From: Membranipora membranacea
Taxonomy: Eukaryota; Bryozoa; Gymnolaemata; Cheilostomatida; Membraniporidae
Length of the DNA stretch: 64,000 bases
Assembly (NCBI GenBank): GCA_914767715.1
Contig: OU612066.1
Location: 14,699,001-14,763,000 of the forward strand
Direction: 5' to 3'
The position numbers and the translations under genes were made by a program. Under the pieces are notes generated by a model. The model ran no database searches and was not told the origin of the DNA. It saw nothing but the letters and a program-made list of their open reading frames with translations. Positions 40,535-50,694 of this stretch are shown piece by piece. The first letter of the stretch is position 1. Each line of letters begins with the position of its first letter.

Positions 40535-42939
40535 GATCTCCGAAGTAACTCAATAAGCTAACACAAGCTATAAAATAGAAGACTAGTAATATTTGAAATG
40601 GTATTCATGAAGTGCTGTTCAAAGGGAGGCTGGTGACAGCAATATGCTGGGAAAGAAAAGGACCAAATATATTTATGTAGGTAGTCCTAAGCTTCCACTG
40701 TCCCTATTCCCAGCCTATACACAAGCAGATATGTTATGGGACAGCTCAGAATGGACCAATCAGGAGTCATCTGAAAAAAGACCACTGTACCCCAAAACTT
40801 AGAATAGCTGTTTATGTGTGTTCATTGGTGTATATATAGGTCTAGTTCAATGAACAATCACACGACATTTATAATTCAAGCGCTTTTGCCTTTGGTCCGT
40901 TAATAGATCTGCTGTCCTAAAGGCCTTTTCCATTGCCAGAAATATGGCGAATGTCAGAATGAGCTAGTAGGGTAGTTTACTCAAGGCTAAAAAGAGATGA
41001 CGAGATCGAAACCCAGCAATTTCTGTTTGGGATTATCACATGGCAAGAGCTAACCGTGAGCTAAAATGCACGCACAGGCATAAACAAAATCATCAAGACT
41101 TGTAGAGTCTACTTGTTAGTATTACTTAACAAGTAGACTCTACTGTTGGACATTACTATGGCTCAAGCTTTTTGGTCACTCCACAAGTTGTACAGGACAG
41201 GCCTCAAAATAAAACTCACACACCACGCTGCAGCCTGGCCCAGCAAACCCAAGTAGTAAGTGGACTGAACTAAATGCCGGTCAACATGACCCTTTATTTA
41301 TATATGTAGCTTGTTTGTGATGTGGATTTCCTCTTGTTGTGACCCGTGAGTGTCACTGTCATGAATGATAGAATGATCAATGATAGAAATGATTAATTTG
41401 AGGCAACAATCAACCAACTCTACAACCACAGGTCTGCTCCAAAACCTGGGACTTTGCAATGTTTCAATGCCCCCCCCCCAACAAAAGTAGTAGACCTGTG
41501 TCCACAACCAAAGAAGGAGCAACATCCTGTTAATGACCTTGCTACACTTAGTACTTCGCCAACCAATATATATGATGGCTCTGGACACAACACATTCACT
41601 CACTCTGTTGTTGTTGCCTTGTACTTGTAGGTAGATAGGACTAATCACTTGACTAGGAGCAGCAAGGCGGTCCATGACTCAAGGTAAAGAAAGAAGATGA
41701 GAAATAACAGAAAGGCAGGTCTTTTTTTTCAATTCCCAAGTCATGTTCTCATTCGAGGAGTGCTCCTTCTCCTTGATTCATTCATCACTACCTACTTACT
41801 ACTGACTTACCCGAATTTCATATGTACTTTAACTTGCTCACATAAAGAGGGATATGGTTCTTAGCTGTTTGTGTACCATTGAGATAACGTCTGGTTCAGC
41901 TCACACCTCCATTATTTATCACTTAGCATGTATGTTTAGTAAGTTAACTTGTCCCAGGTAAAGAAGACCATGTGTCACAGATCAAATGTGTGTATAGGGG
42001 ACTGCTATCTACCTGCTCATTGGTCAGTATAATTACCCTAAGCCAATCATCTTGTCCGCAATGAGCTGAAACAACATAGATTTCTTTGACTGTTGGACCA
42101 AGGAGTTTGGGATATACTCCCAAACTCCCTGGTTGGACAACATACTAAATGGCAGTTGTCTTCCCACAAGTTATGGGGATGCAACCCACAAAACACTAAT
42201 TAAAACATTCAAATTCTTCAGATCAGATTGGGGAGGCCAGGGTGCTTACTACTGAGTTAATTCATATATTCGGAATCGCAACAGCCTATAAAGATCATGT
42301 TCCCTCTGTGATGGCAAAGTGAAATTGCAAAAGTCAGGTATGGCCTCTGGTGAGGCGCCCTGATACGCAGCTCTTAAAGTATTTGAGGTAGTTTTGAGGC
42401 TATAAATAATGTAGCGAGCCCAGTAACACGCATTATTGAGGGGACAACTCTTGCTGTCTGCTATTATAATGGATGTATCATGCCTACTAATTTTGAATAT
42501 TCTAAATATAGAATATTCAAAGTCAAACAGAGTCATTCTGATGTGAAAAGGGTTATCTACCCTGATTTAAACTGGAACATATTATATTATCAATATCATG
42601 TAGACGGCTTCAACATATATATATTTATTGCAGAAGCAATCTCACGGACATCATAAATATATATTCTATACACATTTAATCTTAGCAATTATCGACATGG
42701 AACTCAATATTAAGATGGCTGCACCGTCTTACAGTATTATCACAGACAGTCTATCCCATTTCCAATATTACTCCCAGGAAGTGCGTTTCAGTGTCCGGTC
42801 TGAATATATAGTCAATACACCTCATATAGCTAAGGCTACACAGTCCAGGTTCCGGGTGCGTCCCGCTCAATCTGCTCAGAGGGCAAGGTCAGGGTACATC
42901 CCGCTTCGCAACGTATACTATCAGATATAAATGCACCCG
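40535..42939. other. cotransporter upstream region with hairpins
   Basis: No exon is supported. The promoter and any 5' UTR exon of the cotransporter should lie here. A perfect 17-bp inverted repeat (41102-41118 / 41127-41143) and a 15-bp hairpin with one mismatch (42098-42112 / 42118-42132, CCAAGGAGTTTGGGA) are present. Confidence 0.5.
41102..41143. repeat. perfect 17-bp inverted repeat, 8-bp loop
   Basis: Left arm GTAGAGTCTACTTGTTA and right arm TAACAAGTAGACTCTAC are exact complements. It lies about 570 bp upstream of the cotransporter start codon. Confidence 0.85.
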
Positions 42940-43287
42940 CTACAAGCTCCGCTTGTAAGCTACTCGAGACACCAGCTCTGCTAGGTTGGCTTTGCCACCA
43001 GTACGACCCTCAGTAAACAGCTCTGCTAGGTTGGCTTTGCCACCAGTACGACCCTCAGTAAACAGCTCTGCTAGGTTGGCTTTGCCACCAGTACGACCCT
43101 CAGTAAACAGCTCTGCTAGGTTGGCTTTGCCACCAGTACGACCCTCAGTAAACAGCTCTGCTAGGTTGGCTTTGCCACCAGTACGACCCTCAGTAAACAG
43201 CTCTGCTAGGTTGGCTTTGTCACCAGTACGACCCTCAGGAAACAGCTCTGCTAGGTTGGCTTTGCCACCAGTACGACCCTCTCTAGG
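42940..43287 (-). CDS. possible minus-strand exon with 15-aa tandem repeats
   Basis: The 45-bp tandem array is open on the minus strand and would encode repeats of GRTGGKANLAELFTE. A good acceptor (CTATCTTCAG) precedes CCTAGAGAGGGTCGT at 43,287. The frame runs 116 codons to a TAG at 42,940 after GKANLAELVSRVAYKRSL. The length is a multiple of three in phase 0. No upstream exon was identified. Any array of 45-bp units stays open easily, so this may be non-coding. Confidence 0.25.
   Translation of the reverse strand, partial: PREGRTGGKANLAELFPEGRTGDKANLAELFTEGRTGGKANLAELFTEGRTGGKANLAELFTEGRTGGKANLAELFTEGRTGGKANLAELFTEGRTGGKANLAELVSRVAYKRSL
42973..43280. repeat. 45-bp tandem repeat, 7 copies
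   Basis: Units start at 42973, 43018, 43063, 43108, 43153, 43198 and 43243; the last is cut to 38 bp. The unit begins CAGCTCTGCTAGGTTGGCTT. Copies are nearly identical; the sixth has two single-base changes. High identity suggests recent expansion. Confidence 0.95.
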
Positions 43288-46033
43288 CTGAAGATAGCTA
43301 TCCAGGAATTCTCTACCCAGGAGTTATCCTCTCTCGGCTCATTCATGGTGAGTTTGGTTAGCTAGATACCGTTAGCCTGAGAACCAAACCCTAGCCAGGT
43401 AACGGCCAGGTGTTCCACCCTTTCGAGATTTCCCGTACCACAGCCTTCCTCAGTCAATACTAGTATTGCTACGGCAGACGAGCCGCGCCAGGGGAGAAAA
43501 TAATGTCAGATGGCGCAGCTCGGCTAGAGGCAATTTACATGTGGCGCAGCTCGGCTAGAGGCGATTTATGTGTGGCGCAGCTCGGCTAGTTTCAAAATTT
43601 GTTATCAAGAGCACATGATTCCAAATATTGATAGACTTGTAAAAGTTTGCTCATCTGTCGGAACTGATAAATGAGCGGGAATTTATCACAGCTCTATTGT
43701 TCAAGATCTAGCTGAAAAAGCAAGAGGACTATTTTTCATAAGTTGAACTAGGAGTGGCAGTCACAGCAGGGAGTCACAGTCAGTGTTTGAGAAGTTGCTT
43801 GACTTTCCCCACCTATGATATGGCTGTAAGTATAGTATAGTATTCTCCACAATAAGGTATGAAAGTTATATTATTAAGGTAGTGATTAAGTATCATTATC
43901 ATCATGTGAAGGAATGATTGGATTGGATGTGATGATCATTTAAATAGGGCTACTTGTACTACCTTAACCTACTTCTCTCTTCTACCAAGGAGTATCAGCT
44001 TCCCTGGTTGCTCCTTGCTTCTAACACTCACATCATTGCACTTTCTTATTTTGGTTGGTTTGGGCTTTATTGTGTGGGTGCACAAACAAAGCAATGAGCC
44101 GCCCAATGTTTTGATAGTTGGTAATGATGTTGATGAAATTAATATGTATCAATCAAGAGTGACTACTCACACTCACAGGCTACCTAGTACTAGTACTAAA
44201 GGCTGCAACTGAGTGAGGAATGGTCACAGGCCTACTCCAACATCTGGGTCAATGGCAGTGAGTATTTGACTACTCTTTTGGGTTTTTTGTTGTTTGAAAC
44301 CCAACCAGGGGGGGGGGGGGCAGTCAAACATTGCCAGAGACCAACCCAGGCTTTGGAGTAACTCGTGTATACAGTGTATACAATGTAAGGTGTGTAGTCA
44401 TGTCTGCTAGATGTAGGGCATATACTGCAAGCGTAGAGAGGGCTTTAGAGCTCATCAAGTTACTTTGTTTAAAGTTTGACTGTGATTGATGTGTCAGTAA
44501 TCTGTCCAAATAACATTTTTGTATGTTTACATGTTTTATTTTACAGCCTGTATGATTATGAAGGAGCATTTTAGAGATTAACCAGAGATAAGCCATAGGA
44601 TTGATATGCAATCATCACTAGACCGACTTAATCTTTGATCCCGTATAAACCTCAACATGTATCAGGATTGCATTGGTAAGACCAAGGAGTTAGAGGGAAC
44701 TCCTTGGTAAGACAGTGGCTGGTTCACTTAGCCGGATTTAAGATGCTGAGACTTCGCCAAGTAAAAGTATTTTCCAATGAACAACTAGAGATCCATGAGA
44801 TTTTATACACAATAATAATGCCGTAGCACAGCTCATCGCCTAGTCTTTCAACATCTAACTGTAAGTTGTAGATGATAAATCAATGTCAAGCATGCAACTT
44901 CAGTTAGTATCCAATGCTGTTGATAGTGATACCTAGGGAGTTTTTGCGGTATCAATTAGATGAACAAACTTCATCAGGGTGCTTGGTCACTGGGTGCAGG
45001 CCCCAGAGAACTGAGAAGAAGGTTCATTGCGTAAGGCAGTCCTCGCACCCTGCTATACTCTGCTTAAATCTATCAATAATAACCAGATCAAATGATTCAC
45101 AGTGTTTTGTGCTGATCATTTTTATTTTCAGGTGCATTGAATATAATATGTATAACGGCCACAGGTATTCTGGCTCGTAGTCACATTGTTCCAACTTTTT
45201 TGGGTCAAACCAAACGCATATCCTTACTCCAACATTGGAGAGTGATAGTAAGTCCTTGGGTGAGCAAAAGATATCAGGGAGTATGTATGATCAAGGAGTT
45301 GGGGACAAAATATAACAATTGTCCCTAACTCTCTGGTATGATTGTATCAGACATATGAGTTGTCTTCTCAACTAAAATCAATCCTCCTCCCAAGGTAGTC
45401 TGGTCATTTAGCTCAATTAGACAATTCGTGCACAAATCGTTTACTCAGAATGCATAGGTATAGTTCTATCTATGAGAGAGTGATTTGGGAACGAGACCTA
45501 AGTAGGGCACCTAAGCTGTTTTTTATTCAAAGAACTTTCAGTCACTGTTGACAAAATTCTCATCTATCTATGCGTTATTCTGTAGACTAAACAGCCAAGT
45601 CATATCATCCCTGCATGAATATAGATGGTAATACAGCTGTCACAAAAATGCGTCAAGTGAACTTTCTTAGGCATAGTATAATTATTATTGTGCTTAAATT
45701 ACGTTACACAAAACAAATAACGAAAAAAGAAATAAAGGGACCAGTTATGTCAGCTCCTCAACAACAAACAAACATGGTATGTAAGAAGAAAAAATAAAAA
45801 TCCGACCAGAGAGAAAACTTTGATAATAATTTGGTACCCACTTACAGATTACAGTTGTCAAGTCAGTTCACCGATGTATTTGTTGTCTATTAGAACTCAC
45901 GATTGATTTGAATCAGCTTATCAGTGGCACTTTGGGCATTTACAATTCAAATGTGCTTGACTGCTTGAGTTCCTAAACTGAAAACCAGACCCACAAGCAA
46001 TAAAAAAAATCAATAGATACTAAGACCGAGGAG

Positions 46034-46503
46034 TTAGACTTCTGTAAAGAGGTCATCTGGGCTTCTTTGTGGCACTACGTTGCAGACTCGTATCTCATAG
46101 TTGATCGGCAAGTTGCGTGTCGGCATATTGATCATCCAGATGACTTTATTTCCAACAATATTATGATAGACCACTGGGCCATAGGCTAGTTTCAATGTTG
46201 TTGTCATCACCTTGTCTTCAACCGTTCTGAAAAGGGAAAATTATAATAGGATCAATTAATGCAGAAACCAAATGAGATGCTCAACTGTGAAAAAAAGTTC
46301 ATATTCCTGGGTTAGAGATAGAACTAAGAGGTCATTGAATGAAAGAATTGAATGTAATATGAAAGTCAAACATTGCTGCATACCCAGACAGGTTTTGGAG
46401 TAGGACCATTGGGTCATAGATAGATAGATAAGATAGTAGTCTGCCAGTGAGTGAGGGTGCTGCATCATCATCAACATTCCACCAATTCTTTGACTCCCAT
46501 TCA
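46034..46503 (-). pseudogene. gene-like exons carried by element copy A
   Basis: Two exons, 46384-46503 and 46034-46226, are joined by a GTATGC donor and a TTTTCAG acceptor with matching phase (GG|A). They read EWESKNWWNVDDDAAPSLTG, then YDPMVLLQNLSG, then TVEDKVMTTTLKLAYGPVVY, then VIWMINMPTRNLPINYEIRV, and stop at 46,034. A possible short exon further upstream is split by the inserted element. I do not recognise the family. The composition looks like real protein-coding sequence, so it may be a captured gene piece or the tail of an unrecognised element protein. Confidence 0.5.
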
Positions 46504-47090
46504 CTGTAACAATGAGTGATTCAATGACAAAAATTAAATACATACATACATAGATTCTACAGATTGGTCCAGGAACTGTCTGTAGTGGAAGATCAAGGAG
46601 TGCTCCTAGCTAGTCCCTGCTGGTCCTTGGTAAGACAGATTGGACTGGTTGGTGACAATCAGAACAGTTCACCTGACCGACTCCTCTCCTCTGTATATAT
46701 CATTTCTAAGGGGGTAGGTACGAAAAACCGAACCACGAACTCACGAACTACGAACCCTCTAAAAACCGAACTCAGGATTATCCTCTCCTGCTTAAATCAA
46801 TTTGCTCAAAGTTTAAATTGTCAGTAGCCAATGAAATGTCATGTTTTTGATAAGTGACCAATAATATAACAGACATCAAACTTTGACTTTTAATAGAGCT
46901 CATTGCATCCTAACTAGGTGCACTAGCTCAAGGTCACTTGATGAAAAATTATGGAGAGCAAGATCATTCTGCTTGCAGGATAGCCTTGTGACATAGAACG
47001 TATGCCTCAACAGTTCGCACATGCGCAGACTGGAGCAAGATGGCACAGTTTGGTACACACCAAGTAGATGTCATTGTCAAATTAGTCATC

Positions 47091-50000
47091 TACGGCAGAC
47101 GAGCTGCGCCAGCGGAGAAAATAATTTCAGATGGCGCAGCTCGGCTAGAGGCAATTCACATGTGGCGCAGCTCGGCTAGAGGCGATTTATGCGTGGCGCA
47201 GCTCGGCTAGTTTCAGAAATTGTTACCAAGAGCACATGATTCCCAATATTGATAGACTTGTAAAAACTTGCTCATCTGTCGGAACTGATAAAGTAGCGGG
47301 AATTTATCACAGCTCTATTGTTCAAGATCTAGCTGAAAAAGCAAGAGGACTATTTTAAGTTGAACTAGGAGTGGCAGTCACAGCAGGGAGTCACAGTCAG
47401 TGTGTGAAGTTGACTTTCCCTACCTACCTATGATATGGCTGTAAGTATAGTATAGTATTCTCCACAATATGGTATGAAAGTTATATTATTAAGGTAGTGA
47501 TTAAGTATCATTATCATCATGTGAAGGAATGGTTGGATTGGATGTGTTGATCATTTAAATAGGGCTACTTGTACTACCTACTTCTCTCTTCTACCAAGTC
47601 CAAGGAGTATCAGCTTCCCTGGTTGCTCCTTGCTTCTACCACTCACATCAATCATTGCATTTTCTTATTTTTGTTGGTTTGGGCTCTATTGTGTGGGTGC
47701 ACAAACAAAGCAATGAGCTGCCCAAGGCCAATGTTTTGATAGTTGGTAATGATGTTGATGAAATATGTATCAATCAAGAGTGACTACTCACACTCACAGT
47801 CACAGGCTACCTAGTACTAGTACTACAGGCTGCTACTGAGCGAGTTATGGTCACAGGCCTACTCCAACATCTGGGTCAATGGCAGTGAGTATTTGACTGC
47901 CCTTTTGGGTTTTTTGTTGTTTGAAACCCAACCAGCGGGGGAGGGGGGCAGACATTGCCAGAGACCAACCGGAACCCAGGCTTTGGAGTAACTCGTGTAT
48001 ACAGTGTAAGGTGTATAGTCATTTCTGCTAGATGTAGGGAATATACTGCAAGCGTAGAGAGGGCTTTAGAGCTCATCAAGTTACTTTGTTTAAAGTTTGA
48101 CTGTGATTGATGTGTCAGTAATTTGTCCAAATAACATTTTTGTATGTTTACATGTTTTATTTTACAGCCTGTATGATTATGAAGGAGGATTTTAGAGATT
48201 AACCAGAGATAAGCCATAGGAATCATATGCAATCATCACTAGACCGACTTAATCTTTGATCCCGTATAAACCTCAACATGTATCAGGATTGCATTGGTAA
48301 GACCAAGGAGTTAGAGGGAACTCCTTGGTAAGACAGTGGCTGGTTCACTTAACCGGATTTAAGATGCTGAGACTTCGTAAAATTATTTACCAATGAACAA
48401 CTAGAGATCCATGAGAATTTATACACAATAATAATTCCATAGCACAGCTCATCTCCTAGTCTTGCAACATCTAACTGTAAGTTGTAGATGATAAATCAAT
48501 GTCAAGCATGCAACTTCAGTTAGTATCCAATGCTGTTGATAGTGATACCTAGGGAGTTTTTGGCGGTATCAATTAAATGAACAAACTTCATCAGGGTGCT
48601 TGGTCACTGGGTGCAGGCCCCAGAGAACTGAGAAGAAGGTTCATTGCGTAAGGCAGTCCTCGCACCCTGCTATACTCTGCTTAAATCTATCAATAATAAC
48701 CAGATCAAATGATTCACAGTGTTTTGTGCTGATCATTTTTATTTTTAGGTACATTGAATATAATATGTATAACGGCCACAGGTATTCTGGCTAGTAGTCA
48801 CATTGATCCAACTTTTTTGGGTCAAACCAAACGCATATCCTTACTCCAACTTTGGAGAGTGATAGTAAGTCCTTGGGTGAACAAAAGATATCAGGGAGTA
48901 TGTATGATCAAGGAGTTGGGGACAAAATATAACATTTGTCCCTAACTCCCTGGTATGATTGTATCAGACATATGAGTTGTCCTCTCAACTAAAATCAATC
49001 CTCCCAAGGAAGTCTGGTCATTTAGCTCGATTAGACAATTCGTGCACAAATCGTTTACTCAGAATGCATAGGTATAGTTTTATCTATGAGAGAGTGATTT
49101 GGGAACGAGACCTAAGTAGGGCACCTAAGCTGTTTTTGATTCAAAGAACTTTCAGTCACTGTTGACAAAATTCTCATCTATCTATGCGTTATTCTGTAGA
49201 CTAAACAGCCAAGTCATATCATCCCTGCATGAATATAGATGGTAAAACAGCTGTCACAAAAATGCGTCAAGTGAACTTTCTTAGGCATAGTATAATTATT
49301 ATTGTGCTTAAATTACGTTACACAAAACAAATAACGAAAAAAGAAATAAAGGAGCCAGTTATGTCAGCTCCTCAACAACAAACAAACATGGTATGTAAGA
49401 AGAAAAAATAAAAATCTTACCAGAGAGAAAACTTTGATGATAATTTGGTACCCAATTACAGTTTACAGTTGTCAAGTCAGTTCACCGATGTATTTGTTGT
49501 CTATTAGAACTCACGATTGATTTGAATCAGCTTATCAGTGGCACTTTGGGCATTTACAATTTAAATGTGCTTGACTGCTTGAGGTCCTAAACTGAAAACC
49601 TGACCCACAAGCAATCAAAAAAATCAATAGATACTAAGACCGAGGAGTTAGACTTCTGTAAAGAGGTCATCTGGGCTTCTTTGTGGCACTACGTTGTGGA
49701 CTCGTATCTCATAGTTGATCGGCAAGTTGCGTGTCGGCATAATGATCATCCAGATGACTTTATTTCCAACAATATTATGTTAGAACACTGGGCCATAGGC
49801 TGGTTTTAATTTTGTGGTCATCACCTTGTCTTCAACCGTTCTGAAAGGGAAAATTATAATAGGATCAATTAATGCAGAAACCAAATGAGATGCTCAACTG
49901 TGAAAAAAAGTTCATATTCCTGGGTTAGAGATAGAACTAAGAGGTCATTGAATGAAAGAATTGAATGTAATATGAAAGTCAAACATTGCTACATACCCAG

Positions 50001-50694
50001 ACAGGTTTAGGAGTAGGACCATGGGGTCATAGAAAGATAAGATAGTAGTCTGCCAGTGAGGGTGCTGCTGCATCATCATCAACATTCCACCAATTCTTTG
50101 ACTCCCATTCACTGTAACAATGAGTGATTCAATGACAAAAATTAAATACATACATACATAGATTCTACAGATTGGTCCAGGAACTGTCTGTAGTGAAAGA
50201 TCAAGGAGTGCTCCTAGCTAGTCCCTGCTGGTCCTTTCCTTGGTAAGATAGATTGGTTGGTGACAATCAGAACAGTTCACCTGACAGACTCCTCTCCTCT
50301 GCATATATCTTTTCTAAGGTGGCTCTATGCTGAGAATGTCTGATAGTGATAACATTAAAAAAGGTCACCTTTCAGTGATCAGGCCAGTGAGTGATGCTCT
50401 AACCTCAAAGTCAGGCCTAGGACCCAATCATCAGACTCAGCTATCAAGATGTTGCAGACTTAGTTGTTAACAATCATACCTCCAAAACCCAAGTTGACTC
50501 TAACTTTTTCCGACTGAGTAGGGACAGACTATCAAATTCACGAGTTGTGTTCTCATGGCTTCAAAATTTGAAACTAGCCGAGCTGCGCCACACATAAATT
50601 GCCTCTAGCCGAGCTGCGCCACATGTAAATTGCATGTAGCCGAGCTGCGCCATTCCGAATTATTTTTACCACATGGCGCAGCTCGTCTGCCGTA
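47091..50694. mobile_element. 3.6-kb TIR element, inner copy B (complete)
   Basis: This copy starts TACGGCAGACGAGC at 47,091 and ends with the complement at 50,694, 3,604 bp. It is flanked by the direct repeat GTCATC (47,085-47,090 and 50,695-50,700). It is collinear with copy A over its whole length and near-identical in long stretches, with small indels. It lies in the second TIR element, giving a three-level nest. Its minus-strand exons are broken. Confidence 0.9.
49648..50111 (-). pseudogene. broken gene-like exons in element copy B
   Basis: These match the exons at 46,034-46,503. The upstream exon (49,997-50,111) has small indels that shift the frame and lead to a TGA. The terminal exon (49,648-49,840) has a stop after LAYGPV-equivalent sequence. 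The splice sites and final residues (SPDDLFTEV) remain. Thus copy A kept its frame while copy B lost it. Confidence 0.5.

Noticed and set aside
40168-40556. Overlapping frames on both strands at the cotransporter first exon
   Set aside because: They are shadows of the N-terminal exon, whose frame carries the RFEV motif and the threonine cluster.
41298-41675. Minus-strand 125-codon frame upstream of the cotransporter
   Set aside because: Composition is erratic, there is no recognisable domain, and splice sites that would link it to the cotransporter in frame were not found.
42249-42536. Minus-strand 95-codon frame
   Set aside because: No family resemblance or supporting splice sites; probably repeat debris.
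42973-43280. CRISPR-like direct repeats
   Set aside because: The 45-bp units are contiguous with no spacers, and the genome is an animal nuclear one.
42986-43291. Plus-strand 101-codon frame with Pro/Arg-rich repeats
   Set aside because: It is the plus-strand reading of the 45-bp tandem array. Any such array with unit length divisible by three stays open, and no splice or start context supports it.
44324-45797. Small frames repeated in both 3.6-kb copies (for example near 45,137 and 45,615)
   Set aside because: They are duplicated because the element is duplicated. They lack splice context and protein-like composition, unlike the minus-strand exons at 46,034-46,503.
43470-50694. Long terminal repeats of a retrotransposon
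   Set aside because: The 3.6-kb duplication could suggest LTRs, but each copy has its own inverted termini and target duplications, and no gag or pol sequence lies between them.
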